A DNA stretch of 64,000 nt from Burkholderiales bacterium (GTDB taxonomy: Bacteria > Pseudomonadota > Gammaproteobacteria > Burkholderiales > SG8-41). Both the position numbers and the translations under genes were made by a program. Below the pieces are notes generated by a model. That model ran no database searches. It was not told where the DNA came from and saw only the letters and a list, made by a program, of their open reading frames with translations. How positions within the stretch are numbered: position 1 is the stretch's first letter; each line of letters begins with the position of its first letter. Where the stretch lies: positions 124,001 to 188,000 of the forward strand of contig JAHCAI010000003.1 in assembly GCA_019634975.1 (NCBI GenBank), read 5' to 3'. Shown piece after piece: positions 39,423 to 47,953 of this stretch.

Positions 39423-40502
39423 TCAGGCCGTCAGCGCCAGCAACTGCCGGAACGACTCCTCGAACTGCTTCAGGCCTTCGGCCTGCAATTCCTCCCCGGC
39501 CGCCTCCATGTCGATGCCGAACGTTCGCAGCGCCGCGAACTGCTGTCTTGCGGCGTCGATGCCGGTTTCCAGCGTGGCCTCGGCCTTGCCATGGTCGCGG
39601 AAGGCCGCCAGCGTCGCATCTGGCACGGTGTTGACGGTCTGCGGGCCGATCAGCGATTCGATGTACAGCACATCGCTGTAGGCGGGGTTCTTGGTGCCGG
39701 TGCTGGCCCACAGCATCGCCTGCGGCCTTGCGCCGCGCTTGGCAAGGGCTCCGAACGCCGCATCGGAAAATGTCGCGCGGTAATCCTGGTAGGCGAGCTT
39801 CGCCAGCGACACCGCCGAGCGGCCGCGCAGCGGCAGCGCCGTGCCGCCGATGGCCTCGAGACGCTTGTCGATCAGCGTGTCGACACGGCTCAGGAAAAGG
39901 CTGGCGACCGATTTGACCTTGCGTGCATCGCCGCCGGATTCGATATGGCGGCCGATGCCGCGCACATAGGCCTGTGCCACATCATGCACGTGGCGCAGCG
40001 AAAACATCAGCGTGACATTGACTGAGCAGCCCTTCGCCACCAGCTCTTCGATGGCCTGCAGTCCTGCGGCCGTGGCCGGCACCTTGATCAGCAGGTTGTC
40101 GCGCGCGACCGCCGACTTCAGCCGCAGTCCCGCGGCCAAGGTGCCCGCGGCGTCATGGGCCAGCGCGGGCGACACTTCAAGGCTGACATAACCGTCCTCG
40201 CCTTTGCTGGACTTGTGCAGCGGCAACAGGATGTCGCAGGCCGCCTGGATGTCGGCGATGGCGAGCATTTCGTAACGCTGCTCCGCGGAGAGCGAGGTAT
40301 CGGCCTTGAGCTTCTGCAGTTCTTCGCGGTAATGCGGGCTTTCGCTGATGGCCTTGAAGAAGATCGTCGGGTTCGAGGTGACGCCGGCAATGCGGTCCTC
40401 GGTGACCAGCTTTTTCAGGATGCCCTCCTGCAGCAGCGTGCGCGACAGGTTGTCGAGCCAGATGCGCTGGCCGAGGGCGTGGAGGCGGAGCAGGGGATTC
40501 AT
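39423..40502 (-). CDS. tal: transaldolase
   Basis: This 359-residue transaldolase links the pentose phosphate pathway to glycolysis by moving dihydroxyacetone units. VTSNPTIFFKAISES near the N-terminus and the Schiff-base Lys in DNLLIKVPATAAG (about 140-152) define the family. The length suits the longer transaldolase subfamily rather than TalB (about 317). It lies 44 bp downstream of nudC. Longer upstream frames would overlap nudC entirely. Confidence 0.93.
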   Translation of the reverse strand: MNPLLRLHALGQRIWLDNLSRTLLQEGILKKLVTEDRIAGVTSNPTIFFKAISESPHYREELQKLKADTSLSAEQRYEMLAIADIQAACDILLPLHKSSKGEDGYVSLEVSPALAHDAAGTLAAGLRLKSAVARDNLLIKVPATAAGLQAIEELVAKGCSVNVTLMFSLRHVHDVAQAYVRGIGRHIESGGDARKVKSVASLFLSRVDTLIDKRLEAIGGTALPLRGRSAVSLAKLAYQDYRATFSDAAFGALAKRGARPQAMLWASTGTKNPAYSDVLYIESLIGPQTVNTVPDATLAAFRDHGKAEATLETGIDAARQQFAALRTFGIDMEAAGEELQAEGLKQFEESFRQLLALTA

Positions 40503-40546
40503 TGCGTGACCTGTGTTCTGTTGCGGCGCCGGCTGTTCCGCCGCCT

Positions 40547-41383
40547 TCAGGGTTTGGGGTATTGCCGGGCGAGCTGTGCCGCCACGGTGGTGATCAGTCG
40601 CCGCGAAATGCTGACGCTGGGCGGCAGCCGCGGCAGGGCTTCGGCATCGAACCAGGCTGCTTCCTCGATCTCGACGCCGTCGGGTTTGAGCGGCCCGCCG
40701 GCGTATTCGGCGGTGAAGGCGACCATCAGCGAATGCGGGAAGGGCCAGGGCTGGCTGCCGAAATAGCGCAGGTCGCCGACCTCGACGCCGACCTCCTCCC
40801 GGGTCTCGCGCACCACGGTGTCCTCCAGCATCTCGCCCGGTTCGACGAATCCGGCGATCGCCGAATAACGCCCCGCAGGCCACACGCTCTTTCGCGCGAG
40901 CAGCAGCTCGCGGCCGCGGGTGACCAGCACCATCACCGCCGGCGATACCGGCGGATAACTGGTGAATCGGCAGGACGGGCAGGCCCGCGCGCGTTCATCC
41001 GTACGCGCGCGCATCGGCGTGCCGCAGCGGCTGCAGAACTGGACATTGCGTTCCCAGTCGAGGATCTGCAGCGCGCGACCCGACAATGCGGCCAGCGTGC
41101 TGTCGACCATGCCGAACAGATCGCGCAGTCCCAGCGGCGCCCAGCCGGCGGGCAGCGCCTGCGCTTCCTCGATTTCGGCCGCGTAACAATGCCGTTCTCC
41201 CAGCAGGCCGAGGTAGTGGCTGCGCACCGTGGCCACACCATGTTCCTCCAGCGTGCAGCAGCAGGGCAGTTCGGCGGACTCCGTGTTGCAGACCAGGATG
41301 GAGCCGCGCTGGAAGGCGAACCACAGTGCGGGGCTGTCCCGGTCCGGAGGCGGTGTCACCAGGGGGATGTATTGGTCGGGCAT
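40547..41383 (-). CDS. nudC: NAD+ diphosphatase / NADH pyrophosphatase
   Basis: This 278-residue Nudix hydrolase has a central zinc ribbon CSRCGTPM...CPSC at about 114-138. The Nudix box is GFVEPGEMLEDTVVRETREE, followed by VGVEVGD. SQPWPFPHSLM is the NADH-pyrophosphatase-specific element. It cleaves NAD(H) to NMN(H) and AMP and can remove NAD caps from RNA. It precedes tal in one minus-strand unit. Confidence 0.95.
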   Translation of the reverse strand: MPDQYIPLVTPPPDRDSPALWFAFQRGSILVCNTESAELPCCCTLEEHGVATVRSHYLGLLGERHCYAAEIEEAQALPAGWAPLGLRDLFGMVDSTLAALSGRALQILDWERNVQFCSRCGTPMRARTDERARACPSCRFTSYPPVSPAVMVLVTRGRELLLARKSVWPAGRYSAIAGFVEPGEMLEDTVVRETREEVGVEVGDLRYFGSQPWPFPHSLMVAFTAEYAGGPLKPDGVEIEEAAWFDAEALPRLPPSVSISRRLITTVAAQLARQYPKP

Positions 41384-41461
41384 GTCTGGATCGATTCTGC
41401 GGCCGGCCAGTATAGCGGCTTGCCGCAGGCACTGTGATGGACAGGATCCGGGAGAGAAGGG

Positions 41462-41536
41462 TGGTGGGCGGTACTGGGATCGAACCAGTGGCTTCCACCG
41501 TGTGAAGGTGGCACTCTACCGCTGAGTTAACCGCCC
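41462..41536 (-). tRNA. tRNA-Val (CAC)
   Basis: This 75-nt minus-strand cloverleaf has acceptor GGGCGGT/ACCGCCC, anticodon stem CCACC/GGTGG with loop TTCACAC, so CAC (41504-41502). T-loop GTTCGATC and encoded CCA (41462-41464) follow. It is the second valine tRNA of the window. Confidence 0.95.
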
Positions 41537-41589
41537 GAGCCGGCGCGGATTTTACCACCGGTCGCGCAGGGCTGCCAAACCGCCGGCGC

Positions 41590-41595
41590 TATAAT
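41590..41595 (+). promoter_or_regulatory. -10 box very close to the dadA-like start
   Basis: A perfect TATAAT ends 11 bp before the ATG at 41607. No recognisable -35 or ribosome site is seen, so the transcript would have a leader of only a few bases. Confidence 0.45.
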
Positions 41596-41606
41596 CCGGC
41601 CAGCCC

Positions 41607-42854
41607 ATGCAAACCAAGAACATCACCGTCATCGGTGCCGGCATTGTCGGCATTACCACCGCCAGCTACCTGCGCCGCGACGGCCACCAGGTCACCGTCG
41701 TCGACCAGCGCCCGCCCGGGGAGTACTGCTCCTTCGGCAACGCCGGCATCCTCAGTCCCGGTTCCTGCGTGCCGATCGCGATGCCCGGCATCCTGTCCCA
41801 GGTGCCCGGTTACCTGCTCGACCCGCTGGGGCCGCTGGCGCTGCGCTGGTCGTACCTGCCCAAGGCGCTGCCCTGGCTGCTGAAATTCGTCGCAGCGGCC
41901 GAGGTCAAGCGCGTAGAGAAAATCGCCGATGGCCTGCGCGCGCTGCTGTCGCAGACCTTCGATGCCTATGCGCCGCTGGTCAAGAACGCCGGGGTCGAGG
42001 ACCTGATCCACAAAAGCGGTTACCTGGTGGTGTATTCCACACGCAAGGCTTACCAGTCCGATGCGCTGGGCTGGAAGCTGCGTCGCGACCGCGGCGTGAT
42101 GATCGACGAACTGGATGCCGCGGAGGTCAAACGCCGCCTGCCCGGATTGAACGGGGATTACGAGGTCGGCCTGTTCCTCCATGACCACGGCTGGTGCGTG
42201 AATCCGGAGCGGCTGACCAAGTCGCTGGCGGCGCAGTTCGAACGCGACGGTGGCAAAATCCTGCAGCGTAAGGTGCTGGGCATCGATGTCGGGCCGGACG
42301 GGCCGCGCGCGCTGCGCACCGATGCCGGCGACCTGCCGGTGGAGCATCTGGTGATCTGCGCCGGCGCGCATTCGAATGAATTCTCGGCGCAGCTGGGCGA
42401 TCCGCTGCCGCTGGAGGCGGAGCGGGGCTACCACATCACCTATTCCGATCCGCGTTTCGGATTGCCGATGCCGCTGATGGTGCCCGAACACAAGTGTTTC
42501 ATCACGCCGATGGAGATGGGGCTGCGCATCGCCGGGCAGAGTGAATTCGCCGGCGTCGACGCTGCGCCGAATTACGCGCGTGCCGACGTGCTGGGCCGGC
42601 TGATGCAGAAGATGTTCCCCGGCATCAGCGAGGTTGATGCGACGAAATGGATGGGGCGGCGGCCGTCGATGCCGGACTCGACGCCGGTGATCGGTCCGGC
42701 CACCCGCTTCGGCAATGTGCATTACGCTTTCGGCCACGGCCATGTCGGCCTCGTCGGCAGCGCGCCGACCGCGCGCCTGGTGGCGGACATGATTGCCGGC
42801 CGCCCGCCGCGCATCGACCTCGCGCCCTACAGTCCCGGCCGTTTTTCCCGCTGA
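41607..42854 (+). CDS. dadA: FAD-dependent D-amino-acid dehydrogenase (DadA-like)
   Basis: This 415-residue DAO-family flavoprotein has the FAD-binding start ITVIGAGIVGITTASYLRRDG, CSFGNAGILSPGSC at about 46-59, and C-terminal MGRRPSMPDSTPVIGPA and FGHGHVGL. DadA enzymes oxidise D-amino acids to keto acids and pass electrons to the respiratory chain. No alanine racemase lies nearby, so the substrate may differ (related enzymes act on other amines). There is no ribosome site; TATAAT at 41590-41595 suggests a near-leaderless mRNA. Confidence 0.85.
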   Translation: MQTKNITVIGAGIVGITTASYLRRDGHQVTVVDQRPPGEYCSFGNAGILSPGSCVPIAMPGILSQVPGYLLDPLGPLALRWSYLPKALPWLLKFVAAAEVKRVEKIADGLRALLSQTFDAYAPLVKNAGVEDLIHKSGYLVVYSTRKAYQSDALGWKLRRDRGVMIDELDAAEVKRRLPGLNGDYEVGLFLHDHGWCVNPERLTKSLAAQFERDGGKILQRKVLGIDVGPDGPRALRTDAGDLPVEHLVICAGAHSNEFSAQLGDPLPLEAERGYHITYSDPRFGLPMPLMVPEHKCFITPMEMGLRIAGQSEFAGVDAAPNYARADVLGRLMQKMFPGISEVDATKWMGRRPSMPDSTPVIGPATRFGNVHYAFGHGHVGLVGSAPTARLVADMIAGRPPRIDLAPYSPGRFSR

Positions 42855-42914
42855 AGCGGCGCCGTCCGCGCTGCGGCGTGGCGTAAAATAGCGCCTTTTT
42901 CCGACGGCAATTCC

Positions 42915-44318
42915 ATGGTCCGCACAAGATTCGCGCCCAGTCCCACCGGTTACCTGCATATCGGCGGCGCGCGCACTGCGCTGTTCTGCTGGGCCTACGC
43001 GAAGCAGAAGGGCGGCACCTTCATCCTGCGCGTGGAGGACACCGACCGCGAACGTTCGACCGATGCCTCGGTGCAGGCGATCCTCGACGGCATGAACTGG
43101 CTCGGACTCGATTACGAGGGGCCGTATTTCCAGATGCAGCGGCTGGAGCGTTATCGCGCGGCGGTTGATGCGCTGCTCGAGCAGGGGCACGCCTACCACT
43201 GCTACGCGACGCGCGAGGAAATCGATGCCCTGCGCGAGCAACAGCGCGCGCGCGGCGAGAAGCCGCGTTACGACGGCCGCTGGCGGCCGGAGAACGCGCA
43301 GCGCCTGGGCCTCAAGCCGCCGGCCGGCGCGCAACCGGTGATCCGCTTCCGCACGCCGGACAGCGGCGAGGTGACTTTCAATGACCTGGTCAAGGGACCG
43401 ATAACGGTGGCCAACGCCGAACTCGATGACCTGGTGATCATGCGCGCCGACGGCATCCCGACCTACAACTTCGGCGTGGTGATCGACGACATCGACATGG
43501 ACATCACCCATGTCGTGCGCGGCGACGACCATGTCAACAACACGCCGCGGCAGATCAACATCTACCGCGCGCTGGGGGCCAAGCTGCCGCTGTTCGCGCA
43601 TCTGCCGATGATCCTCGGCGCCGACGGCGAGCGGCTGTCGAAGCGCCACGGCGCGGTCAGCGTGATGCAGTACCACGAGGACGGATACCTGCCCGAGGCG
43701 CTGAACAACTACCTGGCACGGCTCGGCTGGTCGCACGGCGACGATGAAAAATTCTCGATGGCCCAGCTGGTCGAGTGGTTCGACCTCGCCCATGTCAGCC
43801 GCTCGCCGGCGCGTTTTGACCCCGAGAAGCTCGCCTGGCTCAACCAGCAGTACCTGAAGGAGGCCGACGATGTGCGGCTGGCCGGCCTGATGCGGCCTTT
43901 TCTCGAGCGCGACGGTTGCGACGTCGCCAACGGGCCGGAACCGCAGCGGGTTGCCGCGCTGCTTAAGGAGCGGGTCAGCACCATCGAGGAACTGGCCGAT
44001 GCCGCGGTCTATTTCTACCGCGCGCTGGAGCCGTCCGCGGAACTGCGCACCCAGCATTACGCGGCGGGTGCGCGACCGGCACTGGAGGACCTTCACCGGC
44101 GGCTGGGCACGGTGGCCTGGGACCGCGCCAGCATCAGCGCGGCGATGAAAGCGGTTGCGGCGGATCACGGGCTCAAGTTCCCGAAGCTGGCAATGCCGCT
44201 GCGGGTGATGGTCACCGGCGAGCCGCAGACGCCCTCGGTGGATGCCACGCTGGAGCTGATCGGGCGCGATCAGGTGCTCTCGCGCATGGTGCGGGAACTG
44301 GCGCTGTTTCCCGACTGA
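42915..44318 (+). CDS. gltX: glutamyl-tRNA synthetase
   Basis: This 467-residue class I synthetase has the HIGH-type motif PTGYLHIGGARTAL at about 10-23 and the KMSKS-type motif ERLSKRHGAV at about 237. It lacks the four-Cys zinc site. It charges tRNA-Glu, and a tRNA-Glu (TTC) gene lies 155 bp downstream. A TAAAAT at 42884-42889 is a possible -10. Length and motif order are canonical. Confidence 0.96.
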   Translation: MVRTRFAPSPTGYLHIGGARTALFCWAYAKQKGGTFILRVEDTDRERSTDASVQAILDGMNWLGLDYEGPYFQMQRLERYRAAVDALLEQGHAYHCYATREEIDALREQQRARGEKPRYDGRWRPENAQRLGLKPPAGAQPVIRFRTPDSGEVTFNDLVKGPITVANAELDDLVIMRADGIPTYNFGVVIDDIDMDITHVVRGDDHVNNTPRQINIYRALGAKLPLFAHLPMILGADGERLSKRHGAVSVMQYHEDGYLPEALNNYLARLGWSHGDDEKFSMAQLVEWFDLAHVSRSPARFDPEKLAWLNQQYLKEADDVRLAGLMRPFLERDGCDVANGPEPQRVAALLKERVSTIEELADAAVYFYRALEPSAELRTQHYAAGARPALEDLHRRLGTVAWDRASISAAMKAVAADHGLKFPKLAMPLRVMVTGEPQTPSVDATLELIGRDQVLSRMVRELALFPD

Positions 44319-44326
44319 TTTCCCGG

Positions 44327-44355
44327 TTTACAGTCCCGAAACGCATCGGTATAAT
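44327..44355 (+). promoter_or_regulatory. sigma-70 promoter of the tRNA-Ala/Glu unit
   Basis: TTTACA (44327-44332), exactly 17 bp, then TATAAT (44350-44355). The predicted start at about 44362 lies 7 bp before tRNA-Ala, as expected for a strong tRNA promoter. Confidence 0.85.
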
Positions 44356-44368
44356 TCGCCGCTCTCGT

Positions 44369-44444
<76 letters not shown>

Positions 44445-44473
44445 GCAGAACACCTCGCTGCACACCAGACGTA

Positions 44474-44549
44474 GTCCCTATCGTCTAGAGGCCTAGGACA
44501 TCGCCCTTTCACGGCGGTAACCGGGGTTCGAATCCCCGTGGGGACGCCA
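44474..44549 (+). tRNA. tRNA-Glu (TTC)
   Basis: This 76-nt cloverleaf has acceptor GTCCCTA/TGGGGAC (one G-U pair), anticodon TTC at 44508-44510, T-loop GTTCGAAT and encoded CCA at 44547-44549. It is co-transcribed with tRNA-Ala 29 bp upstream. Confidence 0.95.
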
Positions 44550-44557
44550 GCAGTTGA

Positions 44558-44587
44558 AGAAGCCGCCGCAAGGCGGCTTTTTCTTTT
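44558..44587 (+). terminator. rho-independent terminator of the tRNA unit
   Basis: GCCGCC/GGCGGC with a GCAA tetraloop (44562-44577) is followed by a T-rich tail. It separates the tRNA unit from the selenoprotein operon. Confidence 0.85.
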
Positions 44588-44704
44588 TTCGAGGGCGCAC
44601 GTGGGCGATGCGCTGCATTGCTACCCCGGAATGCATGCGCTAGAGTCGGTGGCCTGTTGCGCGGCATGCGCGTCATGTCAATCTGAAAGCGGGAGTGCAT
44701 CATC

Positions 44705-45244
44705 ATGAATCAGAAAGTCCGTCTGGTCGTACCCGAGGCGCCGTCGCCGCAGGCCGTGGCCGCCACCGAAACCCGTGCCGTGGCCAAGGGCGGCATCCGC
44801 CTCGGCGTGCTCGACAACAGCAAGGGCAATGCCGACCATCTGCTGAAGTTCATCGTTGAAGGGGTCAAGGCTCTGCTGCCGGTGGCCTCGGTGGTGTCGC
44901 TGCGCAAGGACAGCGTCAGCCTGCCGGCCCCCGCAGACATTCTCGACCGCCTCGCCGCCGAATCGGATTACGTCGTCACCGCGATGGCTGATTGAGGGTC
45001 GTGCACGTCGTGGAGTGTCCACGACATGGCGAACCTCCGGAAGCGCGGGCTGACGACCGCGGTGATCTGTTCCGATCCCTTCCTCAAGCTGGGGCAGGCC
45101 CAGGCACGCGTGTTCGGCGTGCCGGACCTGCCGCTGCTGGTGATCCAGCATCCCCTCGGCGGCCAGTCGATCGAAGGCGTCAAGGCTCGCGCTGATCAGG
45201 CGGTGCCGCAATTCGTGAAACTGCTGAAGGAGAAATCGCAATGA
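44705..45244 (+). CDS. UGSC-family selenoprotein (in-frame TGA read as selenocysteine)
   Basis: One frame of 180 codons is broken only by TGA at 44993-44995 (codon 97) and ends at TGA 45242-45244. Read through as Sec, the junction is VTAMAD-U-GSCTSWSVHD, the U-G-S-C motif that names this family. Family residues continue on both sides: LGVLDNSKGNADHLL before, RKRGLTTAVICSDPF and FGVPDLPLLVIQHPLGG after. A perfect hairpin at 45007-45025 sits where a bacterial SECIS should be. GGGAG precedes the ATG. The protein is small and soluble, with U-x-x-C suggesting redox chemistry, but its reaction is unknown. A nonsense mutation or sequencing error is the alternative, unlikely given the exact motif and hairpin. 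Confidence 0.88.
44993..45025 (+). promoter_or_regulatory. UGA codon plus candidate bacterial SECIS hairpin
   Basis: The recoded TGA is at 44993-44995. Stem GTCGTGGA (45007-45014) and TCCACGAC (45018-45025) pair perfectly around loop GTG, whose first base is G, as SelB-bound loops require. The loop begins 20 nt after the TGA, inside the usual 16-37 nt window for bacterial SECIS elements. Confidence 0.8.
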
Positions 45245-46353
45245 GCGCGCTCGCGCAACTGCTGCAGGCGCCGGGTGCCAGCATCGAGGCCGACAGCGAT
45301 TTTGACGCCGTCAACGCGCTGGTCATGGAGAAGGGCTGGGGCGACGGCCTGCCGGTGGTGCCGCCGACGGAGGCGCGCGTCGCGGCAATGCTTGAATACT
45401 GCGACCGTCCCTGGGACCAGCCGGTGGCGAAGATCCCGCCGCGCTGGGGCGAGGCGACGCCGCTGCGGCTCGCCGCCAATGCGGTGATGGCCGGGTGCGA
45501 GCCGCGCCACTTCCCGCTCTACCTGCTCGCAATCGAGGCGATGTGCGAGGAGCCGCTGAACCTCTATGGCGTGCAGGCGACGACGCATCTTTGTGCGCCG
45601 CTGGTGATCGTCAATGGGCCGGTGGCGAAGGAACTGGACATCAATTCGGGACACAACGCCTTCGGCCCGGGGCACAGGGCCAATGCGACGATCGGCCGCG
45701 CGATCCGGCTGGCGCTGCTGAACATCGGCGGCGCGATTCCGGCCCTGGGCGACATGTCCACCTTCGGCTCACCCGCCAAGTACAGCTACCTGGTCGCCGA
45801 GAACGAAGCCGAGAGCCCGTGGCAGCCGCTGCACGTGGACCGCGGCCTGCCGCGGGAGGCGAGCGCGGTGACCGTGATCGGTGCCGAGTGCCCGCACAAC
45901 GTCAACGACCATGAAAGCCTCGACGGCGAGGGCTTGTTGACCACCATTGCCGGCACGATGGGCATCGCGGGCTCCAACGACATCTATTACAAGGCGCAGC
46001 CGCTGGTGATCATGGGCCCAGAGCATGCGCGGACGATTGCCGCCGCGTATTCCAAGGACGAGGCCCGGCGTTTCCTGCAGCAGCATGCCACGCTGCCGGT
46101 GGCGAAGCTCTCGCGCGACAACATCGAGCGCCGGGTCAAGGTCACCTGGAAGGAGCGCCTGCCGGATCCGAAGCCGGACGATGTGCTCTACGCAGTGCAG
46201 CGGCCGGAAGACCTGCTGATCGCGGTGATCGGCGGTGCGGGCAAGCATTCGGCCTTCGTGCCGACTTTCGGCGCAACGCTGCCGGTGACCCGCGCGCTGA
46301 GGACGGCTGACGGTCGGCTCGCAAAATCGGTGGAGGATTTCCGGCGGCGTTGA
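45241..46353 (+). CDS. conserved protein of unknown function, partner of the UGSC selenoprotein
   Basis: This 370-residue soluble protein has no signal peptide or membrane helix. It starts inside the end of the selenoprotein gene (ATGA overlap) with an AGGAGA ribosome site, so the two are translationally coupled. Notable segments are GWGDGLPVVPPTEARVAAML near residue 32, MAGCEPRHFP, ATTHLCAPLVIVNGPVAKEL, GAECPHNVNDHES and AGTMGIAGSNDIYY. Several Cys and His residues sit in motif-like settings and could bind metal or serve redox exchange with the Sec protein. I do not recognise an enzyme family. A joint role is inferred from gene overlap. Confidence 0.75.
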   Translation: MSALAQLLQAPGASIEADSDFDAVNALVMEKGWGDGLPVVPPTEARVAAMLEYCDRPWDQPVAKIPPRWGEATPLRLAANAVMAGCEPRHFPLYLLAIEAMCEEPLNLYGVQATTHLCAPLVIVNGPVAKELDINSGHNAFGPGHRANATIGRAIRLALLNIGGAIPALGDMSTFGSPAKYSYLVAENEAESPWQPLHVDRGLPREASAVTVIGAECPHNVNDHESLDGEGLLTTIAGTMGIAGSNDIYYKAQPLVIMGPEHARTIAAAYSKDEARRFLQQHATLPVAKLSRDNIERRVKVTWKERLPDPKPDDVLYAVQRPEDLLIAVIGGAGKHSAFVPTFGATLPVTRALRTADGRLAKSVEDFRRR

Positions 46354-46410
46354 AGCTGACGGCCTGCGCAGGGCGGCTTGCTGCGGAAAGCGCCACATGC
46401 GGCAGTTGGC

Positions 46411-46454
46411 AAAAAATAAAAATTTACCTTAAAATCAATAACTTATAATTAATC
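46411..46454 (-). repeat. AT-rich dispersed element, copy E
   Basis: Read on the minus strand, ATTATAAGTTATTGATTTTA is followed by AGGTAAATTTTTATTTTTT. It lies 58 bp after the UGSC partner gene. Confidence 0.5.
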
Positions 46455-46574
46455 CTGCTGGCCCTTGATTCCCCCCCTCCCGGGGAAGCCGTGGCGCCGG
46501 CTTGACTTTCCCCGGTGTACGGCGTTTTCATGGGCGTCCCTGCGGCACTCTCCGCACCCCCCCGGGACTTTCCC

Positions 46575-47165
46575 ATGTCGAACATGCAGCGCGTCAGGCG
46601 AGGTCTCCTGGTCACCCTGCTGATCGCAGTGACCTCGGCGCCCGTGCACGCAGCCGAGCCGCTGACCCTGTTCCTGCTGAAGATGCTGCGCGACCAGATT
46701 GCAAGCTCGGTCATCGAGTCTGCCGTGAACGCGGCAGCCGCGCCTCGCGCACCGGCAGTGGCGCCGGCGCTGGCCGGCGTGCACGGCGTCGATGAGGAGC
46801 AGCTGCGGGGACTCATCGACACCGGCTTTGTCCATCTTTCGTCGTCGCAGAGGCAGGAGGTCTACGCCAGCCTCGTCCGCATGCTCGCCGACCCGAAGAA
46901 TGCACTGGCGCGTCCGCTGATCATCGAGCAACTCGCCCAGAGGGCCTCGGCGGTGCGCAGTGCCCATGAGCAGCTGGCGCTGCTCAGCAACTCGCAGAAG
47001 CGTGCGATCGTTGCCGACGCGCGGGCCGAGTATGAGCGGCTGCGGCCGGAGGAACGCGACCAGCTTGTGCAGCTGCTGCGTTCCGGCGTGGCGCCGATTC
47101 CGCGCGATCTCAATGACCAGATGCTGGCAGCCTTCACCGCGCCCGGGCTGCACGGGGCGCAGTGA
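46575..47165 (+). CDS. hypothetical secreted protein
   Basis: This 196-residue protein has a signal peptide (RRGLLVTLLIAVTSAPVHAA, cleavage after about residue 24). The rest is mostly helical with two similar segments, LSSSQRQEVYASLVRML and LSNSQKRAIVADARAEYERL, each starting with a small-residue turn. No known domain is recognised. The frame opens further upstream (GTG 46515, ATG 46530), but the ATG at 46575 places the signal peptide correctly. A role in the periplasm is likely; nothing more can be said. Confidence 0.6.
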   Translation: MSNMQRVRRGLLVTLLIAVTSAPVHAAEPLTLFLLKMLRDQIASSVIESAVNAAAAPRAPAVAPALAGVHGVDEEQLRGLIDTGFVHLSSSQRQEVYASLVRMLADPKNALARPLIIEQLAQRASAVRSAHEQLALLSNSQKRAIVADARAEYERLRPEERDQLVQLLRSGVAPIPRDLNDQMLAAFTAPGLHGAQ

Positions 47166-47183
47166 CGGCATGCGGTGCGGAAT

Positions 47184-47723
47184 TCAGGCCGAGCCGCCGG
47201 CGGCCTTGAGGGACGGCTGTGTGCCGCGCTGCTGACGGCCGTCGGCCCGCGCGATATCCCCGGAGATTTCTCCGCCTTCCTCGATCTTGATCTTGCCGTA
47301 GCGGATTTTTCCCGACACGCGGCCGCCGGAGTGGATGATCAGCTGCTCGCGGGCCGTGAGCTCTCCGGAGAAACAGCCGTGAATCTCGGCAATGTCGATG
47401 CTGACAGTGCCGTTGAACACGCCATGTTCGGCGATCTGTACAACGCGGCTGTCCATGGAGGCTTCGACTGTGCCCTCCACGACCAGCGTGTCGCAGTCGG
47501 TGATTTCGACGCCCTTGAGCTTGATGTCAGGTCCCACGATCAGCTTGCTGCCGCTGTTTGATTTGCCGCGCTCGGCAACGGGGGGTGTTTCGGTGCGCAC
47601 GGCTGTTGCGGTGACAGGGCTTCGACTTGCCGGATCCGCGGCATTCAGTGCAGGAGTGACATTGACATTGCCGCGCGGTGCGCTGTCCTCGCGTTTCTTG
47701 AAAAATGCATCTCGATTGAGCAT
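47184..47723 (-). CDS. bactofilin-family cytoskeletal protein
   Basis: This 179-residue protein has a short disordered start (about 1-60), then a bactofilin beta-helix of repeated strands: SKLIVGPDIKLKGVEITDCD, TLVVEGTVEASMDSRVV, GVFNGTVSIDIAEIHGCFSG and GGRVSGKIRYGKIKIEEGG. Bactofilins self-assemble into filaments at the inner membrane and position envelope enzymes. The start follows a GGGAGG ribosome site. It is convergent with the hypothetical secreted protein gene, 18 bp apart. Confidence 0.9.
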   Translation of the reverse strand: MLNRDAFFKKREDSAPRGNVNVTPALNAADPASRSPVTATAVRTETPPVAERGKSNSGSKLIVGPDIKLKGVEITDCDTLVVEGTVEASMDSRVVQIAEHGVFNGTVSIDIAEIHGCFSGELTAREQLIIHSGGRVSGKIRYGKIKIEEGGEISGDIARADGRQQRGTQPSLKAAGGSA

Positions 47724-47811
47724 GGAACCTCCCGGTGTTGATGCGGCCTTCGAGGCCGCGGGGTGTAAACATCATCGCCGTTGCGACCCCCGGTTCTTAG
47801 CAACATCGAGG

Positions 47812-47858
47812 CCAGATAAAAATATTATTTATAATCAATAGGTTATAAAAAATACTGG
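47812..47858 (-). repeat. AT-rich dispersed element, copy G
   Basis: Minus strand TTATAACCTATTGATTATAA then ATAATATTTTTA, bounded by CCAG and CTGG at the ends. It lies upstream of the bactofilin gene. Confidence 0.5.
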
Positions 47859-47921
47859 ATAAATGCTCTGAAATGCCGCCGCGGTCGCGTCGCTCGAGAG
47901 AGACATGGCGCCGAGTTTTGC

Positions 47922-47953
47922 GCATAAGCACTTGTTTTTACGTGAAATCCCGG
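47922..47953 (+). repeat. AT-rich dispersed element, copy C
   Basis: GCATAAGCACTTGTTTTTAC followed by GTGAAATCCCGGG shares the ATAAG.A.TTGTTTTTA block with copies A and B. Confidence 0.5.

Noticed and set aside
41589..44168. 859-codon minus-strand open frame opposite dadA and gltX
   Set aside because: It covers two clear enzymes on the plus strand and has the composition of a shadow frame.
44705..45244. Two separate small genes (44705-44995 and 45026-45244), or a pseudogene with a nonsense codon
   Set aside because: The TGA falls exactly on the U of the UGSC motif, the frame is open on both sides, a SECIS-like hairpin follows, and the next gene is still coupled to the true stop.
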